From Methylococcales bacterium (lineage in GTDB: Bacteria; Pseudomonadota; Gammaproteobacteria; Methylococcales; Methylomonadaceae): a stretch of DNA of 64,000 nucleotides. The DNA lies in assembly GCA_028707085.1 (NCBI GenBank), contig JAQTUW010000003.1, forward strand, positions 1 through 64,000, written 5' to 3'. The position numbers and the translations under genes were made by a program. Shown one piece after another: positions 10,708-18,651 of the stretch (its first letter is position 1; each line of letters opens with the position of its first letter). The notes below the pieces were generated by a model that had not been told where the DNA came from, ran no database searches, and saw only the letters and a list, made by a program, of their open reading frames with translations.

Positions 10708-11301
10708 ATGAATCCACGGATTGCCCAGGTCGAGCGCAATACGCTTGAAACCCAGATTAAAATCAGCATCGATCTAGATGGCGACGGCACGGCGGCGTTC
10801 GCCACCGGCCTGCCGTTCCTGGATCACATGCTGGATCAGGTCGCCAGGCACGGCCTGATCGATCTGGATATTGTCTCGCATGGCGATTTGCATATCGACG
10901 CCCACCACAGTGTCGAGGATATAGGCATTACTTTGGGTCAGGCCTTTACCCAGGCGCTGGGCGATAAAAAAGGCATCCACCGATACGGCCACGCTTATGT
11001 GCCGCTGGACGAATCCCTGTCACGGGTGGTGGTGGATTTTTCCGGCAGACCCGGACTGTTTTATCAACTTGAGTTTAACCGGGCAATGATAGGCGGTTTC
11101 GATGTCGATCTGTTTCGGGAGTTCTTTCAGGGCTTTGTCAATCATGCCGGCGTCACTCTGCATATTGATAACCTGAAAGGCGGCAATGCCCACCATATAG
11201 CCGAAACGGTTTTCAAAGCCTTCGGCCGCGCCGTGCGCATGGCGATTAGCCATGACCCACGCATGGCGGGTATCGTTCCTTCCACCAAAGGCAATCTATA
11301 A
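10708..11301 (+). CDS. hisB: Imidazoleglycerol-phosphate dehydratase
   Basis: HisB dehydrates imidazoleglycerol phosphate, the sixth step of histidine synthesis. The product from 10708 is 197 residues, the normal monofunctional length, without the histidinol-phosphatase domain found in enterobacterial HisB. Metal-binding His-rich motifs are visible: [27 protein letters not shown] and the C-terminal NAHHIAE. An in-frame ATG at 10672 would add 12 residues that do not fit the family. First gene of hisBHAFI. Confidence 0.93.
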   Translation: MNPRIAQVERNTLETQIKISIDLDGDGTAAFATGLPFLDHMLDQVARHGLIDLDIVSHGDLHIDAHHSVEDIGITLGQAFTQALGDKKGIHRYGHAYVPLDESLSRVVVDFSGRPGLFYQLEFNRAMIGGFDVDLFREFFQGFVNHAGVTLHIDNLKGGNAHHIAETVFKAFGRAVRMAISHDPRMAGIVPSTKGNL

Positions 11302-11335
11302 CTCCCACCCTTCCCGTATTGAATCATTGGTTTTT

Positions 11336-11977
11336 ATGTCATCAGTTGCCGTTATCGATTACGGAATGGGTAATCTGCATTCCATTGCCAAAGCGCTTCA
11401 ACACGCCGATAGCAGCGTGGCTGTGCGGATATCCGCAGATGCGGATGTCATTCTGGCCGCAGACCGGGTGGTTTTTCCCGGCGTAGGCGCCATGCGGGAT
11501 TGCATGCAGGCCCTGAATGAGACCGGTCTGGCGGAAACCATCAAAACGGTAGCCGCAAGCAAGCCGCTGCTGGGTATCTGCCTGGGCATGCAGGCAATGT
11601 TAAGCGATAGCGAGGAAGGCGGAATAACCCGCTGCCTGAACCTGTTTGACGGTCATGTCAAACGTTTTGCCGAAGGCTTGGCCGATACGGAAGGCAACCG
11701 CCTGAAAATTCCGCACATGGGCTGGAATCAGGTACATTACAAACCGCATCCGCTCTGGTTCAACATTCCGCAAGACAGCCGGTTTTATTTCGTACACAGC
11801 TATTATGCCGCACCGGACGACGCCGAAGTCACGGTGGCTACCAGCAACTATCCGCAAGCCTTTAGCTGCGCACTGGCAAAAAACAATATATTTGCTGTGC
11901 AATTTCATCCCGAAAAAAGCCAGACCGTAGGCTTGCAACTGTTGCAAAACTTTTTGCATTGGGATGGCGCTCTTTGA
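11336..11977 (+). CDS. hisH: Imidazole glycerol phosphate synthase, glutaminase subunit
   Basis: HisH hydrolyses glutamine and channels ammonia to HisF. The 213-residue protein begins VAVIDYGMGNLHSI. It carries the class-I glutamine amidotransferase nucleophile in LLGICLGMQ (the Cys) and the catalytic His/Glu in VQFHPEKSQ near the C-terminus. The chosen ATG fits family length; an upstream in-frame start at 11252 would overlap hisB and add 28 unrelated residues. Acts as a heterodimer with HisF, encoded two genes downstream. Confidence 0.94.
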   Translation: MSSVAVIDYGMGNLHSIAKALQHADSSVAVRISADADVILAADRVVFPGVGAMRDCMQALNETGLAETIKTVAASKPLLGICLGMQAMLSDSEEGGITRCLNLFDGHVKRFAEGLADTEGNRLKIPHMGWNQVHYKPHPLWFNIPQDSRFYFVHSYYAAPDDAEVTVATSNYPQAFSCALAKNNIFAVQFHPEKSQTVGLQLLQNFLHWDGAL

Positions 11978-12036
11978 AAAAACTGCCGCACCCAGGCTTA
12001 AACCAAAAATCACGATTAACCCGTTGAGATTGAGAT

Positions 12037-12783
12037 ATGTTGCTGATACCTGCAATTGATTTGAAAGATGGAAAATGTGTACGCTTGCGTCAGGGACGCA
12101 TGGACGAAGATACAATATTCTCCGACGATCCGGTCGCTGTCGCCGGGCGCTGGGTCAAGGCCGGCGCCCGGCGCCTGCATCTGGTCGATCTGGACGGGGC
12201 GTTTGCCGGCAAACCCAAAAACGCCGAGATCATACATGAAATCGTTGCGGCCTATCCGGAAGTGCCGGTGCAAATCGGCGGCGGCATACGGGATGAAGAC
12301 ACCATACAGGCCTATCTGGAAGCCGGCGTGCAGTATGTGATTATCGGCACCAAGGCCGTCAGCGAACCGCATTTCGTCAGAGACGTTTCCATTGAATTTC
12401 CGGGGCACATCATCATCGGCCTGGACGCCCGTGACGGCAAGGTCGCCATCGACGGCTGGTCGAAGCTGTCCCGTCATGACGTAATCGATCTGGCCCAAAA
12501 ATTCGAGGCTAACGGTGTGGCGGCCATCATCTATACCGACATTTCCCGCGACGGCATGATGCAGGGCGTCAATGCCGAGGCCACCGCCAAACTGGCGAAA
12601 GCCGTTCATATCCCGATTATCGCCTCCGGCGGCATCACCAATCTGGACGACATAAGAGCCTTGGGCGCTGTCGCGCATGAAGGCATCATGGGCGCCATTA
12701 CCGGCCGCGCCATTTACGAAGGAACCCTGGATTTCGCTGAAGCGGAAAAGCTCGCCGAAACCTTCGGCGGCGTGGATGCCTGA
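12037..12783 (+). CDS. hisA: ProFAR isomerase (phosphoribosylformimino-AICAR-P isomerase)
   Basis: HisA performs the Amadori isomerisation before ring closure in histidine synthesis. The 248-residue (beta/alpha)8 barrel starts [17 protein letters not shown], with the catalytic Asp in AIDLK. It has the phosphate-binding IGGGIR and ASGGI loops and a second catalytic Asp in YTDISRDGM. Fourth-position Asp, length and order between hisH and hisF all agree with the family. Confidence 0.95.
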   Translation: MLLIPAIDLKDGKCVRLRQGRMDEDTIFSDDPVAVAGRWVKAGARRLHLVDLDGAFAGKPKNAEIIHEIVAAYPEVPVQIGGGIRDEDTIQAYLEAGVQYVIIGTKAVSEPHFVRDVSIEFPGHIIIGLDARDGKVAIDGWSKLSRHDVIDLAQKFEANGVAAIIYTDISRDGMMQGVNAEATAKLAKAVHIPIIASGGITNLDDIRALGAVAHEGIMGAITGRAIYEGTLDFAEAEKLAETFGGVDA

Positions 12784-12811
12784 TGTTTTTTGATTTTGCA
12801 CCGGTAACATC

Positions 12812-13585
12812 ATGAGTCTTGCCAAACGCATCATTCCCTGTCTGGATGTCGATAACGGCCGGGTCGTCAAAGGCGTTAAATTCGTCGATATCCGCGATGC
12901 CGGCGACCCGGTGGAAATTGCCCGCCGCTACGACAGGGAAGGCGCGGATGAAATAACTTTTCTGGACATTACCGCCACCCACCATAATCGCGATACCATG
13001 GCGCATGTGGTGGAACAGGTTGCCGGCGAAGTATTCATACCCCTGACCGTAGGTGGCGGCATACGCACCCTGGAAGACATCCGCCGGATGCTGAATGCCG
13101 GGGCGGACAAAGTCGGCATCAACAGCGCGGCGGTATTCAACCCGGAATTTGTCAGACAGGCGGCGGAAAAATTCGGCTCGCAATGCATCGTGGTGGCCAT
13201 AGATGCCAAAAAAGTCAGCGCGGAAGGCGAAAAAAACCGCTGGGAAATTTTTACCCATGGCGGCCGTAAAGCTACAGGCATTAATGCTGTAGAATGGGCC
13301 GTGAGAATGCAGAATTACGGCGCCGGTGAAATTTTGCTGACCAGCATGGACAGAGATGGCACCAAATCCGGTTTTGACCTGCTATTGACCCGCGCCATCA
13401 GCGAGGCGGTCAGCATTCCGGTCATCGCCTCCGGCGGGGTCGGCAATCTGGAGCATCTGGCGGAAGGCATCATCAGCGGCAAGGCTGACGCGGTACTGGC
13501 GGCCAGCATTTTCCACTTTGCCGAATACAGCATAGCCCAGGCCAAGCAGTATATGCAGGCCAGAGGCATAGAGGTCAGATTATGA
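12812..13585 (+). CDS. hisF: Imidazole glycerol phosphate synthase, cyclase subunit
   Basis: HisF joins the HisH-derived ammonia to PRFAR, giving imidazoleglycerol phosphate and AICAR. The 257-residue barrel opens [20 protein letters not shown], with the catalytic Asp in CLDV. It carries the phosphate loops VGGGIRT and ASGGVG and the second catalytic Asp in TSMDRDGT. It overlaps hisI by four bases (ATGA at 13582-13585). Confidence 0.95.
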   Translation: MSLAKRIIPCLDVDNGRVVKGVKFVDIRDAGDPVEIARRYDREGADEITFLDITATHHNRDTMAHVVEQVAGEVFIPLTVGGGIRTLEDIRRMLNAGADKVGINSAAVFNPEFVRQAAEKFGSQCIVVAIDAKKVSAEGEKNRWEIFTHGGRKATGINAVEWAVRMQNYGAGEILLTSMDRDGTKSGFDLLLTRAISEAVSIPVIASGGVGNLEHLAEGIISGKADAVLAASIFHFAEYSIAQAKQYMQARGIEVRL

Positions 13586-13968
13586 GCGAACAGTGGCTGG
13601 AGGAAGTAAAATGGACCGAAGACGGTCTGGCGCCGGTCATCGCCCAGCAGCACGATAGCGGCAGAGTGGTAATGTTCGCCTGGATGAACCGGGAATCCCT
13701 GGCGCTAACGGCAGCCGAAGGTTATGCAACCTACTGGTCGCGCTCCCGCCAGCGTTTGTGGCGCAAAGGCGAAGAGTCCGGCCACCGACAGAAGGTTATC
13801 GACATACAACTGGATTGCGATGCCGATGTCATTTTGCTTAAAATAGATCAGCAAGGCGGCATCGCCTGTCATACCGGCAGGGAAAGCTGCTTTTATCGCA
13901 GCCTTGAACAGGAACAATGGGTCTGCAAGGAACCCGTTCTAAAAGATCCGCAACACATTTACAAATAA
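13582..13968 (+). CDS. hisI: Phosphoribosyl-AMP cyclohydrolase (monofunctional HisI)
   Basis: Opens the purine ring of phosphoribosyl-AMP in histidine synthesis. The 128-residue protein shows the Mg/Zn-binding pattern [16 protein letters not shown] and the zinc cysteines in [10 protein letters not shown], plus the [17 protein letters not shown] block. It ends after the cyclohydrolase domain, so the HisE pyrophosphohydrolase activity must be encoded elsewhere; no hisE is seen in this window. Translationally coupled to hisF. A tRNA gene starts 6 nt after its stop codon. Confidence 0.94.
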   Translation: MSEQWLEEVKWTEDGLAPVIAQQHDSGRVVMFAWMNRESLALTAAEGYATYWSRSRQRLWRKGEESGHRQKVIDIQLDCDADVILLKIDQQGGIACHTGRESCFYRSLEQEQWVCKEPVLKDPQHIYK

Positions 13969-13974
13969 CATCCA

Positions 13975-14050
13975 GCCGGTGTAGCTCAGTCGGTAGAGCA
14001 GCGCACTCGTAACGCGAAGGTCGTAGGTTCGATTCCTATCTCCGGCACCA
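13975..14050 (+). tRNA. tRNA-Thr (anticodon CGT)
   Basis: A 76-nt cloverleaf with encoded CCA. Parts: acceptor GCCGGTG, D arm GCTC...GAGC, anticodon loop CTCGTAA (anticodon CGT), variable AGGTC, T arm GTAGG TTCGATT CCTAT, 3' strand CTCCGGC-A-CCA. It closely resembles E. coli thrW. Oddities are a U-U mismatch in the acceptor stem (6:67), an A-C mismatch closing the anticodon loop (31:39) and the G-A pair at 27:43. It follows hisI by only 6 nt and is probably cut from the his transcript. Confidence 0.9.
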
Positions 14051-14055
14051 TATAA

Positions 14056-14432
14056 AAGGCTCTATGCTGGACTGAGTGGGTAGCGTATCCTATCCAGCAT
14101 GACCGGGGTGTCGAGTTTGCAGCCGATACTGGCGGCCGTAACGCATTACACCTGCAAATTGGCTTTACGCGTGGTGCAAAACTCCCGGATGGTACCGGTA
14201 GCTTATGTAGCGTGTACGATGCGGTACCCCGCAAGTGGCAACATCTGAATTTCTTTGAGCACACCTGCTATCTGCACTGCGATGCGCCAAGGATCAAGGC
14301 GACGGACGGTAAAGTCAAAGCCGTACAAGTACCTTGGGCGCGACCGGAAAGCGGTTTTACCCTGATGTTCGAAGCCATGGTCATGGCGCTGATAGAGCGG
14401 GAAATGCCTATCAATCGGGTTGCCGAGTTGTT
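14056..14432 (+). pseudogene. ISL3-family transposase remnant (5' part, truncated both ends)
   Basis: An open plus-strand frame right after the tRNA encodes a recognisable ISL3-type transposase N-terminal region: HLQIGFTRGAKLP, WQHLNFFEHTCYLHC, then KAVQVPWARPESGFTLMFEAM and a break after EMPINRVAELL. It lacks a start codon at its 5' end. The zinc-finger-like CPxC pair usual between GxxxP and the WxHL block is degraded here (LPDGTGSLC). The frame then runs into the antisense of another transposase relic. It is clearly non-functional. Confidence 0.8.
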
Positions 14433-14574
14433 GCAAGATGGCCAGCATCGTAGCGCCTTTCATGGGACTGCCGTTATCCGAGTGCAGGATAATCTGTTTT
14501 GGCTGTATCCCTTCGCGCTGGCACAGGTCGCGTAACACTTCGCTTGCCAAAGCGCTGCTTTCCTCTTCATACCC
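14430..14574 (-). pseudogene. IS3-family transposase remnant (DDE-domain fragment)
   Basis: About 48 residues on the minus strand match the rve/DDE core of IS3-type OrfB: YEEESSALASEVLRDLC, then IILHSDNGSPMKGATMLA, containing the second catalytic Asp (HSDNG). The fragment stops abruptly after LAILQQL at the junction with the ISL3 relic, and no start or C-terminal part remains. It lies opposed to the ISL3 relic, so two separate insertions or a rearrangement left these scars. From 14575 to 14675 nothing recognisable is seen. Confidence 0.8.
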
Positions 14575-14675
14575 CTGACACCGCGTTCAAACCCAGATAA
14601 GTAGATATAAAATAATGATAAAATTATCAGATGAGCCGCTGACGGTACACCTCAACCCAAAATGGATGCCAACTC

Positions 14676-15209
14676 ATGACACGCCATTCAAAAAATCTGG
14701 CATTTGCAATTGCACAAACCGCAGACATAGAGCAAATAGTCGATCTGATCAATTCGGCTTACCGGGGGGAAACCAGCCGTCTGGGCTGGACCACGGAAGC
14801 GAATTTGCTGGCGGGCCGCAGAACGGATAGCGCGGAGATTCTGGGCCTGATGCAGCAGGCGGATTCGCGTTTACTGCTATGCCGAGCGGATGGCTGGCTG
14901 ATGGGCACCGCCCATCTGCACTATGCAAACCAGCAGGTGCAGATTGGGATGTTGGCTGTCCGGCCATCGGCTCAGGGCATGGGGATAGGCAAGCAATTGC
15001 TGCTGGCGGTGGAAACTCATGCCCAGCAAAGCTGGCCGGTCAGACGACTGGTGATGGCGGTAATCTCCTCAAGACAGGAACTGATCGAGTTTTATCAGCG
15101 CCGCGGATACCGACGCACCGGCATCCATAAACCGTTTCCGCTGAATCCGGCTTTATGGACGCCCAGGGTCGAGGGTTTAAGTCTGGAGATTCTGGAAAAG
15201 CAGTTATAA
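14676..15209 (+). CDS. GNAT family N-acetyltransferase
   Basis: A 177-residue acetyl-CoA-dependent N-acyltransferase. The GNAT core shows the beta-4/acetyl-CoA loop as IGMLAVRPSAQGMGIGKQLL (V-x-P followed by Q-x-x-G-x-G), and motif B as EFYQRRGYRRTG. A divergent N-terminal region (ADIEQIVDLINSAYR) is also GNAT-like. The substrate is unknown and the context gives no clue: it stands between transposase relics and a convergent protease gene. Confidence 0.85.
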   Translation: MTRHSKNLAFAIAQTADIEQIVDLINSAYRGETSRLGWTTEANLLAGRRTDSAEILGLMQQADSRLLLCRADGWLMGTAHLHYANQQVQIGMLAVRPSAQGMGIGKQLLLAVETHAQQSWPVRRLVMAVISSRQELIEFYQRRGYRRTGIHKPFPLNPALWTPRVEGLSLEILEKQL

Positions 15210-15335
15210 GTCCAAAACGATCCCATCCTCATGCAGCAGTATGAATCGATTTTCGGCCACCCCCTGCGCCAGTCGTGACAGGCTGTCGGCAGCTTCATTA
15301 TTCCCGTTCTTCCGCAAGCAGTAAAAAGGATAGCG
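15204..15335 (-). pseudogene. Possible short coding remnant
   Basis: A minus-strand open stretch of 43 codons without an ATG encodes a natural-looking peptide (CLRKNGNNEAADSLSRLAQ, then ENRFILLHEDGIVLDL). It ends by overlapping the last bases of the GNAT gene. It may be the end of a lost gene or a small protein using a rare start such as TTG. No ribosome-binding site is seen and chance is not excluded. Confidence 0.2.
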
Positions 15336-15353
15336 TCAAAATTTATGGGTAAA

Positions 15354-17747
15354 TCAACTGCCCTCAATATCCTTGTCATCATCGGCCGACATGTCGGAAA
15401 TTTCCTTTAAGCGGGCGACAGCCTTGAAGTTGATCGTGTCTTCGGAATATTGACCTTCGGCGTTCAGACTACCTGCATCCCTGTTCATCAGCAGACTGAG
15501 GGTTTCGTTGACATTGGAAACGGCATAGATGCTGAACAGCCCCTGAGCAACGGCGTCGATCACTTGCTGGTTCAGCATCAGATTGCGTTTGTTGGCTGCC
15601 GGGATGATGACCGCCTGTTGTCCGCTCAGGCCGCGGGCGGCGCAGAGTTCAAAAAATCCCTCGATTTTTTCGTTGACGCCGCCAATGGCCTGCACTTCGC
15701 CGTACTGGTTGATCGAGCCGGTCAGTGCGTAGCCTTGGCGTATCGGGATGCGGGTCAGCGCCGAAATCAGGCAGCATAGTTCGGCCAGCGAGGCGCTGTC
15801 GCCATCGATATGGCCGTAGGATTGCTCCATGGCGATACTGGCGGAGATGGCGAGCGGGAATTGCTGGGCATAACAGTGCCCCAGATAACCGGTCAGGATC
15901 ATGACGCCTTTGGAATGGATAGGCTGGCCGAGCTCCACTTCCCTTTCGATATCGACAATACCCCGCGAACCGGGATGAACGGTGGCTGTGATGCGCGCCG
16001 GCGCGCCAAAGCTGCTGCCGCCGATGTCCATGACTGTCAGGCCGTTCACCTTGCCGATGGCTTCACCCTCGGTGTCTATCAGGATGGTGCCTTCCAGCAT
16101 CTCTTCCAGTATGGCTTCGGCGATACGGCCGTTACGCTGCTCGCGGGCGGCCAGCGCCAGTTCGATTTCGGTTTTATCGATGCGGATCGCCCCGGTCTGG
16201 CTGCCCAGCAGATTGGCCTCGGCAATGATTTCCAGACAGTTGTTGACGTGAGCCGACAAATGCGACTGGTTTTCGGCCAGCCGGCAACTATGTTCGATCA
16301 GCCGCAGCAGCGCAGTAGCGGTCAGAGGTTTGAGTCCGGCATCCTGGGCTTGCCGGGTCATCAGTTGCATGAACTGGGCAATATTGTCAGGCGTACGTTT
16401 AATGTAGTCGTCAAAATCGGCCAGAACCCGAAACATTTCGTTGAATTCGCCATCCAGTTCTTCCAACAGGTAATAAATGTCGCGCGAGCCGACCAGGATG
16501 ACTTTGACGTTGAGCGGGATGACGCCGGGCTTTAAGGTAATGGTGTTAATGCCCAGTTCCGAATACGGGGATTCGATCTCGATCCGGCCGGCTTTAAGGG
16601 CGCGTTTAAGCCCTTCCCAGACGAATGGGTAGGTGAGAATTTTCTCGGCGTCCAGGATCAGGTAGCCGCCATTGGCGCGATGCAGCGAACCAGGGCAAAT
16701 CCGCCGGTAATTGGTGATCAGCATACCCTGGTCGCTGATATATTCGATACGGCCGAACAGGTTCTGATAAATGGGGTGCGGCTCGTAGATGACCGGCGCA
16801 CCGCTGCCATCGTGCCTGGAATCGACCAGAATATTGGGCAGATATTGTTCGCTGAGCAATTGGCGCTTCACCAGAGTATCCCGGCTTTCCGGATTGCGAT
16901 TGGGCATCAGGAAATCGCCGATGGTATTGCCGAGATTTTTTTCGACTTCCGCCAGATAAGTGATGACATCATCGACATTCTGGTATTTCCCGTTGAGCTC
17001 GGCGAATAAGGGTTCCAGCGTCTGTCTGATGGTGTCGTTGTCGAGCTGACGGATTTCGTCAACCATGGTGCGCCGCCATTCCGGGAGTCCCAGCAGGGCG
17101 TCGCCGAGATATTCCTCCAGTTTTTCGGTATGCTGGTGAAAAGCGTCCCGCTCGGCTTGCGGCAGCAGGGTAAACTGTTCTTCGTCCAGGGTCTTGTCCT
17201 CGCGTATCGGCAGAAAGCTGATGGCGTCGCTGTCACGGTACAGGGCCACGCTCATGTCGCGGGCTTTGGTGTCAACCAGATCGATGGCGCTGTTATAGCG
17301 CTGGCTGAAGCGGCGTTCAATGGCCGATTTTTTTTGCTGGTAGCTTGGGCTTTCAAAGGCTGCCGGAAAGGTGGCCAGCACATTGTCGATGAGTTTCTCG
17401 ATGTCCTTGCTGAACGCGTGCCCCTCGCCGGAAGGCAGTTCCAGAGCGATCGGTTCGCGGGGATTTTCGAAGTTGTCGACATAGGCGTAGGAGAGCGGCG
17501 ATTCCTGTTGTTCGGCGTATTCGGACAGAGAATGGCTGACCATGGACAGCCGGCCGGTGCCGGAATCGCCCATCACGAAGATATTATAGCCGGGGGCCTT
17601 CATGGCAATGCCGAAGGCCAGGGCCGATTTGGCCCTGTCTTGCCCCAGTATGCCGTATTGTTGGCCGGACTGGCTGGCGGAATTGAACGCCGGCAGATCG
17701 ATAGCCAGTTTTAGCGCACTGGCGGGCAGTTTTAAATGATCCAACAT
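15354..17747 (-). CDS. Lon-like ATP-dependent protease (AAA_32 / Lon protease domain, LonC/YcbZ type)
   Basis: A 797-residue cytoplasmic protease-like protein. The N-terminal third holds an AAA-like nucleotide site (GDSGTGRLS) in which the Walker A lysine is replaced by Arg, as in other members of this group, so ATPase activity is doubtful. The C-terminal part is a Lon-type S16 protease domain with the catalytic Ser in GDSASLAEL and Lys in NEKIEGFF, preceded by the VNGLTVMDIGGSSFG strand region. The middle contains a long helical insertion. Homologues are linked to ATP-independent degradation of unfolded protein in some bacteria. It is followed 8 nt downstream of its start by ribA on the same strand. 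Confidence 0.88.
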   Translation of the reverse strand: MLDHLKLPASALKLAIDLPAFNSASQSGQQYGILGQDRAKSALAFGIAMKAPGYNIFVMGDSGTGRLSMVSHSLSEYAEQQESPLSYAYVDNFENPREPIALELPSGEGHAFSKDIEKLIDNVLATFPAAFESPSYQQKKSAIERRFSQRYNSAIDLVDTKARDMSVALYRDSDAISFLPIREDKTLDEEQFTLLPQAERDAFHQHTEKLEEYLGDALLGLPEWRRTMVDEIRQLDNDTIRQTLEPLFAELNGKYQNVDDVITYLAEVEKNLGNTIGDFLMPNRNPESRDTLVKRQLLSEQYLPNILVDSRHDGSGAPVIYEPHPIYQNLFGRIEYISDQGMLITNYRRICPGSLHRANGGYLILDAEKILTYPFVWEGLKRALKAGRIEIESPYSELGINTITLKPGVIPLNVKVILVGSRDIYYLLEELDGEFNEMFRVLADFDDYIKRTPDNIAQFMQLMTRQAQDAGLKPLTATALLRLIEHSCRLAENQSHLSAHVNNCLEIIAEANLLGSQTGAIRIDKTEIELALAAREQRNGRIAEAILEEMLEGTILIDTEGEAIGKVNGLTVMDIGGSSFGAPARITATVHPGSRGIVDIEREVELGQPIHSKGVMILTGYLGHCYAQQFPLAISASIAMEQSYGHIDGDSASLAELCCLISALTRIPIRQGYALTGSINQYGEVQAIGGVNEKIEGFFELCAARGLSGQQAVIIPAANKRNLMLNQQVIDAVAQGLFSIYAVSNVNETLSLLMNRDAGSLNAEGQYSEDTINFKAVARLKEISDMSADDDKDIEGS

Positions 17748-17755
17748 GTCGGGGG

Positions 17756-18364
17756 TTATTGGCTGTCTGGCATGGATAACAGGTGACGCATGCGCTCTGC
17801 CTTGGTTTTGAGATAATCCAGATTATCGTGATGGATATGGGTTTCGATGGCGATCCGCCGTTTGACCAGCGCGCCCAACTGGGTCAGTTCGTCGATTTTT
17901 TGCGGGTTATTGGTGATCAGGGCGATAGAGCGTATCTGCAAGTCTTCGAGTATCAAGGCCGCGATATCGTATTGACGTTCGTCGGCAAGATGGCCCAGAT
18001 GGATATTGGCGTCTACCGTGTCCAGACCTTGATCCTGCAGATTGTAGGCCTGGAGTTTTTTCAGCAGACCAATGCCTCGGCCTTCCTGGCGCAGATAAAT
18101 TAACACCCCGCACTCGGCCTGGCTGATAATTTCCAGCCCCATGTCCAGTTGTTCGCCGCAATCGCAGCGTCTGGAACCGAGTACATCGCCGGTAAAACAT
18201 TCCGAATGAATGCGCACCGGCACGTCTTCCTTGTTGGCTACCTCACCTTTTACCAGCGCGATATGCTCCTTGTCGTCCACGGTGTTGGTGTAATAATGGA
18301 GAATGAATTCGCCATGTTTGGTGGGAATACGGGTTTGAACTTCATCTTTTATGCTTAGTTTCAC
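17756..18364 (-). CDS. ribA: GTP cyclohydrolase II
   Basis: Catalyses the first committed step of riboflavin synthesis from GTP. The product has the zinc-binding triad CFTGDVLGSRRCDCG, the RQEGRGIGLL active-site loop, ALQDQG-like NLQDQGLDTVDAN, and LITNNPQK. It is stand-alone RibA without the DHBP synthase (RibB) domain. The GTG at 18364 gives 202 residues, matching E. coli RibA (196), and follows AAGGA by about 10 nt. An ATG at 18436 would add 24 residues that read through a perfect inverted repeat and overlap the upstream gene, so it is disfavoured. Confidence 0.9.
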   Translation of the reverse strand: MKLSIKDEVQTRIPTKHGEFILHYYTNTVDDKEHIALVKGEVANKEDVPVRIHSECFTGDVLGSRRCDCGEQLDMGLEIISQAECGVLIYLRQEGRGIGLLKKLQAYNLQDQGLDTVDANIHLGHLADERQYDIAALILEDLQIRSIALITNNPQKIDELTQLGALVKRRIAIETHIHHDNLDYLKTKAERMRHLLSMPDSQ

Positions 18365-18406
18365 TGGTGTCGAGATCCTTGAATGCGTGACTTGAAGGCG
18401 TGCCGA

Positions 18407-18459
18407 TTTCGAGCCTTTCTCAATAGCCATGGGCAATGGCTATTGAGAAAGGCTCGAAA
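18407..18459. repeat. Perfect 24-bp inverted repeat with 5-nt loop
   Basis: The left arm 18407-18430 (starts tttcgagcc, ends atagccat) and right arm 18436-18459 are exact reverse complements, with loop gggca. It covers the last codons of the 58-residue minus-strand gene and the space before ribA. No T-run follows on either strand, so it is not a canonical terminator. As RNA it would form a very stable hairpin just upstream of the ribA GTG start. Confidence 0.95.
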
Positions 18460-18596
18460 CTGCCGTGTTTTGCTTTGCGCCGGTATTGGCGTTTATCGGC
18501 ATGAACAACCGCCTTGTTGAATTGATGGGCGAATTTCGCCACCGGATTTTTAGGCAGGATCGGCTCCATTACCTTGGCCTTGTTTTGTTTTCTCAT
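18420..18596 (-). CDS. Small basic conserved-type protein, 58 residues
   Basis: A lysine/arginine-rich small protein (starts MRKQNKAKVMEPILPKNP) with the core NPVAKFAHQFNKAVVHADKR followed by a basic stretch. The core resembles small uncharacterised proteins seen in many proteobacteria; function unknown. GAGG lies 8 nt before the ATG, supporting real translation. The C-terminal residues (SFEPFSIAIAHGY) are encoded by one arm of the 24-bp inverted repeat, so the natural C-terminus may have been altered. It is divergent from mnmG and upstream of ribA on the same strand. Confidence 0.7.
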   Translation of the reverse strand: MRKQNKAKVMEPILPKNPVAKFAHQFNKAVVHADKRQYRRKAKHGSFEPFSIAIAHGY

Positions 18597-18651
18597 GATT
18601 TTTTCCTCATAAACTATTAAGATAGTGCTTTTATTTGACCATAGATTGCCA

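Noticed and set aside
15810..17714. Long plus-strand frames opposite the Lon-like protease gene
   Set aside because: Antisense shadows of a GC-rich gene; no motif or start signal supports them.
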